A stretch of 64,000 bases of DNA from Agelas oroides. Its lineage: Eukaryota > Porifera > Demospongiae > Agelasida > Agelasidae. Under the pieces are notes generated by a model. That model saw nothing but the letters and a program-made list of their open reading frames with translations. It was not told the DNA's origin and made no database searches. The stretch is from the NCBI GenBank assembly GCA_949130485.1, contig OX422183.1:21569202-21633201 (forward strand). The letters are read 5' to 3'. Position numbers and translations under genes: made by a program. Each line of letters starts with the position of its first letter. Within the stretch, counting starts at the first letter, position 1. Of the stretch, positions 36,802-48,788 are shown piece by piece.

Positions 36802-39474
36802 CCAGCGTTGGGCGCTGGCAGTTGGAGGTGTCTATTGGTATGAGAGTGTACTCAATGACAGGAGCAGGAGGGTTGTTGAGAAATGTGGCCTCAACCTGTG
36901 GGTGGACAAGGGTATATATATCTTGTAAAAGAAGAGAAGGTCATATCAAAGAGAGCAGTTCGGTTACGTGTACATGCTCAGTTAATGACACACAAGCTAC
37001 TAACTTAGGTCAATCAACTTCCCAATGTAAACATGATGCACTACTCTACTAATGATTACAGAAACTACCTAATTTCAATGGGGGGTGGGGTTAACCTCAT
37101 CTCCAGCCCCCATCCAGCTTACAGTACTGGTGCGGACTGCAAGCGATGAAAAGTTGGGCAAGGCCTAGAAATGAGGCTGGGGGGGAGGGGGCACATCAAA
37201 TATTAAAAGCATACAAGGTCATTAACCTGCAATCCAATGGCATTCTGGAGCTGGTCAAGTGTTATGTTGACTTGCAGGAGCTGTTGAACAGACAGTACCT
37301 CTGAGTGGTCCACAGTCTCATTAACAATGGCTGCACCACTTGAGCCAAGGAGGATAATCTCTACTGCTGGGCGGGGCAGCTGGCACACAAGGATCACCGC
37401 ATGAGACTGAAAAGGCATGCCATTATTCAAGAGATCACCAGTGCAGTCTACCCCGTCACAACGCTGGTTCGTGGAACATTCAAAATTCCCTGGAGCTCTG
37501 GAGGCAATTTGCTCCAAGACTATGCACATGTTTCGCTGAGGGATGTCCACTGTGGGTGTGATGGTGGGTGTGTTTGTGATGGCATTTGAAGATGAGTTTG
37601 ATGCTGCAGTAGAGAGAGGGTAGAACACAGTGAAATCTCAACCCTAGTACGTATACTGCCGACTGCAACCCTAGTGCTGCTGACTGCAACCTATCATGGT
37701 AGTGTGTGTATGTGCACTAAACTAGTGACTCACTTGAACATCCTGAGGTATCAATGGGGATTTGTGTGTAGGGCACAAGCGTAGTGCTGCTGGTTAGACC
37801 GAATACAGTAGCACTTGCACTGGCCTGCAACAAAGCAAAGTAACCATTGTAGCCTCATGTCCAGGCCTCCCCAGTTTTATTTGCTGTGACAGTAACACAA
37901 GGAAGCAGAATCAAAACAAAGGGGGAAGCCTGGGAATGAGGCTTTAACTGCATTACACAATGCCCACTTCTATAGCAAAAGGCATGTTAAAATCTTGGCA
38001 ACAGGAAGACATAAAGTACAAGAACAACTATTTACAGTAAACAATTGAAATGAACTTTTTAGAACAAAAACATGCCTCTGTTGTTTTCTTATGCATTAGT
38101 TTCCTCAGCTGGTGTACTCATGTCTTGTTGTTTGTAAACATCCAGTTGTAGCTAGACCACCTACTTGTAACCTGTGGCTTATATGGGTTTTACCATGTGC
38201 AGCTATATATACTCAACAACCATACAAGTAACAAGCATGCTCACTGACCCCAAATCCAATTGCATTGGTCAGTTGGTTCAGAGTCACACTCAACGTAGTT
38301 CCCTGAGGCAGTGAAAGAGTCTCTGATTGGCTAATCACACGGTCCAGAACTACACCACCTGATGGGTTGTAGGCGGTTAGTCTGACTGCTGGTGGCTGGT
38401 TGCAGGGAAGGAGTGTGAGGTTTGCCGCACTGACAAATGCCCGGACAGTGGAGTCGGTAACCGTACAGTAGACTGTGTCACACTGATCATTTCTGTTGCA
38501 GCTTAGTGACTGTGCATTGTCCCTCAAGGTATCCAATGCCTGACATGTCCCAGACAAAGAGGGAGCCGTTGTTGCCTGAGAACCAGCTGCAGTGGTAGCA
38601 GCTGATGTGACTACAGTAGGGGCAGTTGTTGCTGTGTGTGTGTAAAAAAACAATTTACAGGAAATCATAGCAGTGCACTAGAGTAGGCGATATACTACGC
38701 AGCATGGTAACATGACGGGTGTAGAGTAGTCATACTATTTATGGTCATGGTGGTGAAATGCTTTCTGTTGCATGATGTGTATAGGTTTAATACTTACCTG
38801 ATAAGCAGGCAGAAGTGTTCAGTGCGATATCAGTGTTTGGAAGTATTTGTAGTGATTGCGAGAACAAGAGTCTCACTGTGCCACTTATCTACAGAAGAAC
38901 ACAATAGGAACCACAACCAGTCGGGCGTCAATCTATCATAATGTATCGATGTCAACATACAATCACTACAAGTTTAGCGCTCTACATTTTTATTACCCCT
39001 AGTCTCAGGGAGGAGGAGGTAGGGTGCTCCACTGTCACCATCACAGTAAGTACGCCATTCACAACTGTAAGTGTTGCTGTACTGTCAAAGGTCCGGTTCA
39101 CAATGACTGCATTGGAGGGATTGTAGAGAACGAGTCGAACAGCTGCTGGCTGGTTGCATGGTAGAAGTGTCAGTGTTGCTCTCCTGATGTATGTGCGGAT
39201 GGTACTTCGCGTAACATCACACTGGAGCTCACTGCACTGGGAGTTTCTGGTGCATGTTATCCCACTAGCTCTGCTGGCCAGCCTCTGTAGGTCAGTACAG
39301 GTAGACTGCGCGGCACCTGTGGGAGAGTATAAATTAGATCTATCGCAGACCTAAATCAAAACATGTGCATATTTTCAGTGCGAGACGCAAATGCTCAATT
39401 GACAAAAAGTTGATGTGTTTGAAGTTCTTACCTCGCAGCGCTAGGACAGTCAGGAACACGAGCAATACTCGCAT
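36802..39474 (-). CDS. Secreted protein with three copies of an unrecognised Cys-bearing module
   Basis: Exon 1 (39432-39474) encodes a signal peptide, MRVLLVFLTVLALRG. Three modules follow, each of one long and one short exon: 38998-39316 with 38798-38888; 38245-38631 with 37734-37824; 37227-37603 with 36802-36895. Long exons share a C-x-RN-x-QC-x2-(V/L)xC pattern, then LTLLPCNQPxAV and, in modules 2 and 3, QLxNAIG. Short exons end IPIDTSxC or IALNTSAC. Modules 2 and 3 begin with a Thr/Ser/Ala-rich linker. A degraded fourth short exon lies near 36120-36170 with a one-base deletion. I do not recognise the domain. The C-terminal end and the stop are not resolved. It may be a lectin-like or adhesive extracellular repeat, but that is a guess. 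Confidence 0.6.
37848..37944. repeat. Hairpin of the TAGCCTC family in an intron
   Basis: GTAGCCTCATGTCCAGGCC at the left and AGCCTGGGAATGAGGCTT at the right are inverted repeats about 97 bp apart, inside an intron of the three-module gene. A related fragment is near 37130-37180. Confidence 0.6.
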
Positions 39475-40764
39475 CTTCGGTCTCCAACAGGGTGGTAAAG
39501 TCTAGCTTATAACTACGCTTATATATTAAAGCACACCGCTAGGTTTCCGGATGTGGGCGTCTGTAAACATGCACTGATGTGTTGGGCTTCACAGCAGCAT
39601 GTGGGCGTCCAGACTTGTACAGTGTCGGCAAGAAATCTCTTTCAGTTTCACTCAGTAGTGAAGTTGTACTCCACCCCTTTTCATTCACTTGGAAGATATA
39701 ATTGTATAGAGTAATTTTGACAGTCCATAGTTAGGGGTCCCGAACCAAGTGACCTTGTTTGTAAACTACAGTTACAATAGTTTCTAAGACTTTCGTTCTT
39801 CCGAAAATATATAAAGCAAACAGTGGGTTATGTGCCAAAATATGGCCATTATGGGATTTTTGATTTTATATGGGGGGTTATATATGAACATACCTGTAAC
39901 AGATATCCACGCGAGTGGTCCAATACTCTACCAATGGTAAATAATCAATTGCACTGGTGCTTGCTAAATTTACTTGTCAAAAGTCATTTCAAAAAATGTA
40001 TTGCAACATAAAGTAACAGCTCTTGACAGCTATAAACTTGAGTGGTCCAGACCCCACCCAGCTCACAGGCACAAGGCTAAGATCTGAGTGTGTTCTAGAT
40101 CTTGATTTGTGCTGAGCCAAACAGTTATTTTGAAAAAAAACTCAATAGCACTACGTCATGCAAACATTGATGAAATAGGGCTGCATTATTGTAGGTTATG
40201 AAAGCATGTAATAATCATCTAGTCTTCCAAGCCAGATCCTGTAGCTCTGGCTATAAATCATCATATTGACTCAGCACAACATAACACCTTTTTAATCATG
40301 AGAAAATGGGATGTTGGCACAAGACCATTATATGATTAGCTGCCTGCTAGCATTTCAAAGCAGTTTGTAACTGGTTTGGGGAAAACACCACTAAGTAGTT
40401 TATTAGGATGTTTGCTCTAAACTGCTTTGCAAATGAAATGCTATGTTAGGGATATTAGTCTCCTCTCCCCAAACAAGATGTTCTCAAAAATTGTGCAGAA
40501 GAAACTGTGCTCACATTTTGTATTATTGTATACAAACAAGTGGCCTATGCAATGACAAGTAAAAAAAAAACGTGCAAATGTTTCTCTTGTTCTCTGTATA
40601 TGTAAGATGGCTATACCAATGCTCTTGTGAGACTAGTATATATCTTTTGCAGCTAGATTACAGTATTGACAATCATACCTATAGGCTGAGAACTACCAAG
40701 TATACAACTAAACAGTAGCTATAGCTAAAAGAACATAACCTTTATGATGTCAATTATGATTGCC
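39475..40764. other. Intergenic stretch with a dispersed repeat
   Basis: The segment 40045-40200 (CCCAGCTCACAGGCACAAGG ... AGGGCTGCATTATTGTA) recurs at about 58625-58770 in the same orientation, so it is a dispersed or co-duplicated repeat. Nothing else is recognised. Confidence 0.5.
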
Positions 40765-43700
40765 TTAAGCATTTGTGTCACCTGGTTCATCACTGTCACT
40801 ATCCAAAAAGTCCACCTCAGCACTTTGGAAATGATGCTTCCTTGTTGAGTAGTGCTTCACACGCACCTTGAGTTCTATCCCATCGTCCCTCCACTGGGAG
40901 GAAGAAACATGCTTTTGAGAATGGTCACTCCTTTCAAGCAATTGTTCTTTGTCCTTCACCTCAGGGGATCCAAGGTCAGCGTTCTTGTCTGTAGTCTCAT
41001 GAACCTCTGAATGTTCCATAATAGAAGGCTTCTCCATTTCTACTTGTTCCACTGCACTTGTGAAGGATATGTCAGTGCATTTTTCCTCCTTGCTGTGGCT
41101 AGCACTGCTCAAGTTGTATTCACTAGCATCACTGGTTTCACTCTTGTTGGGAATTGCTGAAGTACAATTTGAGCTAGCAAGGTTGGTACTTGATCTCTTA
41201 CTCTTCTTTTGGGAAGTATTGGCTCCATACTTGTCCTGCAATGGATGCAGTGACTTAGACTTATAGTGGCCACAAGAGAGCAACTCTAACCAAGACTCTC
41301 GGGCGTCCTTGCTGAACACACACAAGAAAAGGAAGATGAAGAAACCCTGGAAAGCGTTGAGGAGCACAAAGAGAACTTGGAAGGCAGTGGAAGCTCTAGT
41401 GTCTCCAAACCCAGTGACAGTAAGTGCACCAAAGAGCCATGTCAGACCAAAGAGGAACATGACGCCTGCAATACTGATGAGCAGTTTCATGGCAGTTTTC
41501 TTCTTGCTCACTTGCTCTTTGGTACGGTTACGTGTGTTCCGTGAGTGCTTGATGAGGACTCCAATCACCATGACAACATTGAAAAGCAGGATGATAAAGA
41601 TGGGGCCCAGAAAGGTAGCGAAGAATACTGCAGGATCAGAGATGAAGCAGCTATGGAGGAGGAATAAAAACAAAGCAATGCGTATGCTACTGAGTATGAG
41701 TATATGTGTCTACATGGACTATCGTGGTATATATATTATTCATCAACTTACAATCCTTGGACTCCTGTTGTGTGTCTGCGTACAACAAGATCCCTGTGGA
41801 CTGCACCTGAGAGGTCTACAGCCATCGGGATCACCACAGGAATGATCGGTGCCACTGGGGAAAGAGGAGGAGGAAAGTGAACTTTGTGGTTAACCGTGTA
41901 TAGCTAGCTATAGTGAGCCTCCTAGTGATGTGAAGAAACACCTGTAAGCTATGGCATTGTAATGTAACACATAGATGTAGGAGAAATAGGATTAACATAT
42001 AGTTAGTTACAAAACCAACTCTCAAAATTAGCCTGTGTTTAACAAAATGGTCAATTTCCATCCCCCCCCCACAATTCTTCCTTTTTTTTTGTGTATACTC
42101 TCAGGCTCTCATATATGAAAAATCTTGCAGGTGAGTCAGGAATGATGCTAGCAACTTGCTCTGTATATTATACATTTCACTTACACCAGCAGACAAGTGA
42201 GACAATAATAGTGAATCTGGTGGTGATATGACCGAACACAATGACCAGCTTCTTGAACATGAGCACTGCCTCTGCCCCCATCCACATCACAGCCACCAGC
42301 GTGAAGTAGTGGATCAGAATCGACACAAACACGCAGCCTCCATACACATGACATTGTGTTTGGTTAATGCCAGTTACGAAGATGATCAGCATGCAAAATA
42401 GGGCTATGCAGAGCTGAATGTGAAACTTGGTAGAATCTCGCTCATGGAGTTTCCTGCATAATGAAAATATTTGTAGTGTCAAGGAAAGATCTATAGCAAG
42501 GCACACACAGAGAAAGAAACAGGTGCATGCAGTTCTCAACCAACACTCACTTGAACAGAAGCAGGGTGACAATGGTGGCAATAATGCCAATGAGGGAAAG
42601 GACCACTCCAATAATGGTGAGTGCTGTCAGTGGTGCATATATAGGCAATTGACAGTCTTGAAACCTTGAGCAGATATCCTGGATGTCAGATGAATAACAG
42701 GTAGCTAGCTATAGCCATTGCTATATGAATGATAGTCTATGTGTAAATGACAAGTCTTGTTCTAACAGTGTATGTAGTTGTCCTATTATGACACACACAC
42801 ACACACACTCATTTATAAACACTAACCACAAGGATTGCAAAGTTGGTGAGGTGGTTGCAGTTGCAGGTCACAACACTTCCATTCACATCTACTGTCACAC
42901 AACCTTCTGTTGTCCAATCTGTGTAGCATATAAGTAGTAGTGAAATACTTGTTTTGTCTGGTGGAGAAATAAGGTTAAGTTGATGTAACAGCAATCTACA
43001 GCAATGAGTGCATACGTTCAAGATTGAAATCCCAAGAGACACATCGAGGTCGTCCACTTGTTACATTCTGTATGGGAGAGTATGAATACCATTACTTACA
43101 CACGCATGTGAGAATGAGCCTTTTTGGTTTTCCAGCAGTCACACAATTATTCATACTCGCTCTAGCTAGCTTTGTATCCAGAACTAGACAATTGCCAAAA
43201 ATCAGTAAAGTCTTTATCAAAGTGCTGCTTAACCATGTGCACTTGAAAATGCTGCTTTTCCTCATCAAACTGATACACCCCCTCTTGTTGACTCCAGTTG
43301 CTGCCATGGAAAACTGAACTGTAAACAAAGCTATGATGCTATCATGAGTAACCTCAATTACCTCATTGAGTCACAGTTGAGCCAATTTGTGATTCAGAGT
43401 GATACTATATGTATAGTAATTATGAAGTCAGATAGATACGGTGTTGGGGGTGGAGCTAATTTTCATTTAGTAGAGGGAATGGCAGAGGAAGTTGTTGGCT
43501 GCAGGGCTTTGATGTTGCTTCAGAGAGTCACTTTAAAACCAGAGTAGATCCTAACACAAACCTATCCTAGCTGTACACATTTAAAATACAATCACCTCTC
43601 ATACATATTCCTGTCACTCATCCCCAGTTCATTTAACCGAAGGAAGATGCTCACAGGCTCTTCCACAAAACGTAGCTGAAGCCCTACTGTAGCTGCTAGG

Positions 43701-45315
43701 ACAGGACTACCCACAACAGTTGTAACTGTGGCATTTGTCTTCTGATCTATCTCTGTTGTATTTGTGATTGGGAACAGCACTCCAGTGTCATAAACAATGT
43801 AAAAGCTCCCAATGTTGTTGAGGCCACGGTCTGTGATATTCCTGAAAAGGGAGGCTGGTAGGAAGGCAGCTGCAGTTTCATCTTCATCGAGGGTATTAAT
43901 GCTGCTATTTCCTGTCTGATCACTGGATGAGAAGCTTCTGCATGCCACTTACAGCCAGTTCAGTTTGTGGAATCTATAACAATAAAAGGAATTTTAGTGT
44001 TAAAACTGGCATAGAGCTGAATGACACTATACAATATCAGTACCAAAATAGTCTCAGAGAGGAGACAGATTAAACTAGTGTAAAACAAGAGAATGTAAAT
44101 ATGATCTGCCACAATACATTGTACGTGGGCAGTAATCTACATCATACATTTCATAGTGACTGCATGCATTGCAGAACTATAGTTCCACAATAGTTGTAGC
44201 TTCCTAACTGTGACCACAGCCAAAGCATCACATATAAAAACCAAGGGCCAAAGGCAATCCCCCCCCCCCCCCCCCAATGTGTCACACCATTGCATCATTG
44301 CATGTGAACTAAGTACCATTATGTTATTGTCTGTTAGAAACTACGGTTTTGATATACATGCCATGGAGGTCTTGTCAAAAAGGGCCAGCTCCCTCTATGT
44401 CAAGATCAACCCAACTTACTGATTCGGCAGCAAAGAGAATGTTGTTGGTTATGAAAGAAAAGGTCTCATTCCTCGGCCGCTGAGCAAACACACTCACAAT
44501 CTCCTCAGAGGAAAACACAATGCTGTGTGGATGGAGCAAGGAAGGGTTGGTGACATGATTGATCATGGGTCTATATAGCTCCGCCACTGGACAACTGGGC
44601 ATGCAGCACAAATTGTACTGTTCATACTCACTTTGAGGCATTTGTTCGCAGTACATCAGTATTCCACTCTTGGAGACCGCCCAATATACTGACCAGGTCT
44701 TGTGCTGTCTGAAGGGATAAGGAGAAGAGGGATCAAAACCATTAACTGTTACATACAAAGAAGCAAGATAGCAGTGAACATACTTCATCTTGAATGATGG
44801 TAGTGGTATTGATGAGTTCTGAAGTCGTCATAAATACAGCTGTAGTAATGGCAAGGTTGCTTGTGGTCTGCTCTGACACATTAGTGGCTCCACCCCTCAC
44901 TGCCCCACTTAAACTCCTGAGAACTTCATCAAAGTTGTCAAGTGTGATGTTATTCTCCATATATGGATGGCTCATGTACATCATGTGCACCATGTATATA
45001 CACATATATATACATGTATGTATAACATACTGGACATCAAATAGATCCTACATGTCACATTGATACTCACAACATCGATATCGCTGAAAGGGATACAGAG
45101 AGAGGGGTCCACATTTCCCCACACACCAGATGGGCTGCAGGTCCTTGTGATCATGACGTTGCTGTTAGGACAACGGAGGGTGCGGTCGGTGTCAATTGAA
45201 GTACCTGGCCAGAAGAGGGATCCTGTGTATTCTTGAGGACACCAAGGGTCCTTGGACCGCAAAGTCTTCTGCTGTTCAATAAGCCCTTGACTACCTTCAA
45301 CTGAAGATATCGTAT
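40765..45315 (-). pseudogene. Adhesion GPCR paralogue 1, probably broken in the GAIN region
   Basis: Exons, 5' to 3': 45071-45315 (hormone-receptor-motif-like, LRCPNSNVM ... SGVWGNVDPSLC), 44784-44954, 44632-44708, 44420-44522, 43622-43973 (GAIN), 43016-43067, 42827-42918 (GPS, CNCNHLTNFAIL, cleavage expected between His-Leu and Thr), 42551-42678 (TM1), 42185-42453 (TM2-4), 41752-41854 and 40765-41650 (TM5-7 and a long cytoplasmic tail). The transmembrane part is open and typical (FGLTWLFGALTVTGF). Compared with its paralogue at 48789-57251, the GAIN exon has a 4-bp insertion near 43941 that shifts the frame, and its donor is AT instead of GT (43620-43621). Both suggest a pseudogene, or altered splicing. 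The N terminus upstream of 45315 is disrupted by repeats; a matching signal-peptide exon lies at 47231-47273. Confidence 0.8.
44261..44275 (+). repeat. Poly(C) run
   Basis: About 15 consecutive C bases lie in an intron of adhesion GPCR paralogue 1. On the RNA-like (minus) strand it is poly(G). Confidence 0.9.
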
Positions 45316-45539
45316 CTGAGGTGGAATGGTGGGGATATGTTAAGGAAAGGAGAGAGTAATTTCTTTTGACTCCTGATGACTTCAGTAAACTTTGATGTCA
45401 CTTTCAGCAGTTTCCTCGGCAGGGAGGTCTGCGCTAACAGAAAGGGTGGGACAAGGGAAGGTGGGTGTGGCCTGAAGAAGTACAGCACTCCTGTACAGCT
45501 TCTGCACACTCTACAACTACACATACTGATCTGCAGCAC

Positions 45540-45668
45540 CTTGCAGATAGTACATTTACTGGGATCACCACCACCAAGTCCCAATTATGTCAGGAGTTTC
45601 TGACACTGTTACCATGCAATCAACCAGTTGCTATTCAACTCACTCTCTACAATTCTTCCAACGTATAG
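45540..45668 (+). pseudogene. Inverted relic of the Cys-bearing module
   Basis: On the plus strand the frame reads FLTLLPCNQPVAIQLTLYNS and then stops, clearly the core of the module found three times at 36.8-39.5 kb on the minus strand. It is a lone fragment in the opposite orientation, upstream of adhesion GPCR paralogue 1. It marks an inverted duplication of part of the secreted-protein gene. Confidence 0.65.
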
Positions 45669-46132
45669 TCATTGTGAACTGAATCATATCAGCCATAGGC
45701 GTGCACAGCAGTAGAGGGTTGGGGGGGGCGAAGCATGCACAAAATTTATGATGTGCGGCACCACCACTCAGAGTAGAAGCTGAACGTCCGCTTGACGAAG
45801 GGACTGAGTGGGTTGTTGGTTGTTCGACGTGGATCCCTGGGCTGTTGCTCCTTCAACTGAATCAATGAACTCCTGGGCTGCTGCTCCTTCGACTGGATGA
45901 GTGGACTTCTCTCTGTCTTGAGAATGTCTGATCTACGTACCTTGCTAGCTAGCCTCGTACCCAGGCCGCTCGAAAAATAAAAAAAAAACGGCCTGGTATC
46001 CACTGTTTGCGCACGTGCGGCCATCCCCAGAAAAACCTGGGGATCCGGTTTAATCCGCGTTTGTTTGTAAATGCGTTCGTATAATTGTTTCGTATACGCC
46101 CGTTTCATTTCCGTATCGTCGAAGATGGCAGT

Positions 46133-46312
46133 ATGATGGCAGCGAGTGAGAAAGCGTTTGAAGATTCTATTTCATACGGACTTTCGCGAATCGGAAGGCC
46201 GGAGTTAACTCTCAAGCCCCAACAATTGGAGGCTGTACGTTACATATACGAAGAGAAAGACGTTTTCTTGTGGCTCCCCACCGGCTTCGGTAAGTCGGTG
46301 TGTTTCTGCTAG
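46133..46312 (+). pseudogene. RecQ-helicase-like N-terminal exon captured in a transposon
   Basis: The frame begins MMAASEKAFEDSISYGLSRI, then LKPQQLEAVRYIYEEKDV and the Walker A motif LPTGFGKSVCF. This is the start of a RecQ-type DEAH helicase (Q-motif-like LKPQQ, then PTGxGKS). The fragment stops at TAG (46310-46312) straight after Walker A, where the second captured sequence begins. The upstream part still looks like a 5' UTR, with a short ATG..TGA just before the start. Only about 58 residues remain, so it cannot be a helicase. Confidence 0.7.
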
Positions 46313-46565
46313 AAGCCTGCATGATCTTTTCAATGCTCTCCCGAGCTTGCTGCCGTAGGGCCTGAAGCTTGCGCTCGACCGTCTCCACTTTACCCGAACA
46401 GGAGTGACAGATATGTTGGGATAGTCCATCTTCAATGGAAACAGGCACGCGAAGCAGCTCGCGCAGACGAGAAGGCCAGTTCTGCTGCAGCCCCACTTCG
46501 CTGAAGAGAGCGACGGCTCGCTTGGAAGCCAATTCGCAAAGACAGAGTCTACAAAGAATAGCCAT
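46308..46565 (-). pseudogene. ZAD-like zinc-binding first exon captured in a transposon
   Basis: On the minus strand an ATG at 46565 opens MAILCRLCLCELASKRAVAL, followed by RLRELLRVPVSIEDGLSQ and HICHSCSGKV, then a helical stretch (ERKLQALRQQARESIEKI). The spacing CxxC ... CxxC with an intervening helix resembles the ZAD domain, which pairs zinc-finger transcription factors. The frame then runs into the antisense of the RecQ fragment. A family assignment beyond a treble-clef-like zinc-binding module is uncertain. Confidence 0.5.
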
Positions 46566-46774
46566 GTCGGCGATCGAACGCGAGTAAACATAATAACACG
46601 TGGGTACGTATACTACATTGCATTCTTTGTCCGGATATGGTCACGTGAATGGCTACGTAAAAACCGTACAATTTTACGGAAGTGTACCGTAACCGCCGCA
46701 CGTGCGCAAACAGTGGATACCAGGCCGTTTTTTTTTATTTTTCGAGCGGCCTGGGTACGAGGCTACTTGCTAGC

Positions 46775-46960
46775 TAGCTAGCTGTGGCCGTGTAGATAAC
46801 GTGAGCATAGCATGGCGTCCGCCGGCGTCCGCCCCGCGACCTAGTCTCGGAACCCGCGACCAGGCCAGACGCCCCACCCCTCAGCTCCCCGGGCGGTTTG
46901 GGGGGGGGCGTACGCCCCCCTCCGCCCCCCCGTAGTACCGCCAGTGATATCAGCACAAGA
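46775..46960. other. GC-rich stretch next to the Pack-MULE-like element
   Basis: Runs such as GGGGGGGGGCGTACGCCCCC and several CCGCCCCCC blocks occur here. No gene is seen. It could form G-quadruplex or cruciform structures. Confidence 0.5.
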
Positions 46961-47230
46961 TGTCGGCAGGTACGGTGGGACAACAACAGTCCCAGTTGTG
47001 GATGGTGCATTTTCTTTGGAGGTGTTTACATACTGGTATTCATATACCAATCACATTCGGCTACAGGTACATGTATTGCTTAAAACAAACAAACAAACAA
47101 ACAAACAACAACAACAAAACTAAGCATGCAGTAAGTGCTTTAGTTGCAATCAATCATAATACATGGTTGTACTACAGAGATGTACCAGGTATAATCTGGC
47201 ACATTTTGCAAATAAAGCAAATCATTTTAC

Positions 47231-47273
47231 CTTGCAGTGCTAGGGCAAGTAGGAACACCAGCAGTACTTGCAT
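47231..47273 (-). CDS. Signal-peptide exon duplicated from the three-module gene
   Basis: A 43-bp minus-strand exon encodes MQVLLVFLLALALQG and ends at a GTAAAA donor. It matches in length, phase and sequence the signal exon at 39432-39474 (MRVLLVFLTVLALRG). It may be the first exon of adhesion GPCR paralogue 1 or the remnant of a second copy of the three-module gene. Confidence 0.5.
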
Positions 47274-47299
47274 TGTTAAATGCTTCTGCCTAATTTAGC

Positions 47300-48788
47300 T
47301 CGTTGATCACGAATGATACCTCTTCCCTGAATCCCAGCATTACTTTGTAGGTAAGAAAATCATGTGTCTATATGGGAGATTCACCCAACTGGAAACAGAA
47401 TAGATACATTGGAATGAATGTAGAAGTGCAGTGTAATTGTTTTATCATTACTCAAATTTACAAATGCTTTTATAATGTGCTGCCAAGCAGTCCAAGTAAT
47501 GTATGGTATGCACATTGCTGCGAGTTCAAAATTAGGAGAAAGGAAAAAACAATAACCTTCACTTATACATACATTCCAATATGCACTTGTTGCGTCTGTG
47601 AAGTTTAACAACTGCCAAAGTAGTAACACTTAACACTTGTTGGTTAGTTCAGCAATAAATACATCATGAGGAAATACAGGATGGTCACATCACAAAAACA
47701 GAGTTTATTGCTTTGGTCTAGTTATGTAGGTTTGCAGCCCAATTTTACACTGGGTTCTTTCACCGCTGAGCATCTGGTTACACTCAGTCAGCCTACAACT
47801 TTCAACATGTCATTGCTTGCTTCCAAGTGTCTGGGGTCTGCCTAGGTTACATTTTTCATTGCTCTTCAAATACATTGTAAATTTAAGCTGACTGCAGATT
47901 CACAGTAAGAGAAGAGATTACTCATAGGTGGAATTAGCCCCACCTCTCCCTCATAGCTATTGTACAGCTTATTGTACATCCTTGCAATTACCGGTAATTA
48001 TAGGAAAAAGTGTAACCCTACCTCTCATCCCTAAAACCACAGTTCTGTTTCCCCGACTAAGCCTTCATCTTATTATCAAGAGTCACGTAATCAAATGTTA
48101 GTCTTTGACACTAGTCTCGGAATCATACCCTCACAGGGCTCTGGTTGCACGACTATGTTGACACAACACTAAAATTTAACTACATGTGAAAGTGCATGTT
48201 CAAAAGTCTGGTTCCAAGACTTCAGTGGAATTGTGCAGTAGAGTGATGAAGTGGCAGTATTGGTTTCTATTACAGGGCTGATGCCTTTGGTTAACTCTTC
48301 TGTACTCAGGATAATATTATAGTGATGGCCCATGTGTGTACAGAGACTCTAGACTTGTGGATGCGGCATAATTTTGGCAGGCTCTGTCAACCAAAAAAAC
48401 AAACTTAAAGCCCGCTGAAGTAAATGGATCATGAAAATTCCATGTACGTCAAAAAGAACACAGTGACAGATACTGGATGAATGTGTATTGTGTGCAGAAA
48501 TATTTGAACACATTGGCAACTGTATCAGTACAGTACTGTGGTTACTCAGCTACCAAGTGGCTTATTGATGGCTGCATGGTCAGTAATGTTAGTGATATTG
48601 TACCTTTGATATGTTTAGAAAGTATCAGTGATTGCTCATACGGAATCCAAAAACAAATCACAAATCAGAAAACTGCATTTTGCAGTAAGTACAGATTAGT
48701 AGTTAGCAAAACTAAACTAAAACCTTCACTAAAACAACATTGTCAAAAGAAATTATGGTCGCTGAACTATATAATCTATATAATTAGC
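47300..48788. other. Intergenic stretch, nothing recognised
   Basis: The region is AT-rich with scattered short open frames and no motif I can name. It separates the two adhesion GPCR paralogues. Confidence 0.4.

Larger units (their letters stand above)
45950..46765. mobile_element. Pack-MULE-like element carrying two captured exons
   Basis: The terminal inverted repeats 45950-46021 and 46695-46765 (about 72 bp) start TAGCCTCGTACCCAGGCCG. The target duplication CTTGCTAGC (45941-45949 and 46766-46774) is exact and 9 bp long. Each terminal repeat itself contains a hairpin (CCCAGGCC .. GGCCTGG around an A-rich loop). The interior carries a plus-strand RecQ-like first exon and a minus-strand zinc-binding first exon that converge near 46310. 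No transposase is present, so movement would need one supplied in trans. Ends and duplication length match 8528-8977. Confidence 0.85.

Noticed and set aside
42781..42812. CA-rich run near the GPS exon as a regulatory splicing element
   Set aside because: It is short, absent from paralogue 2, and nothing beyond composition supports a role.
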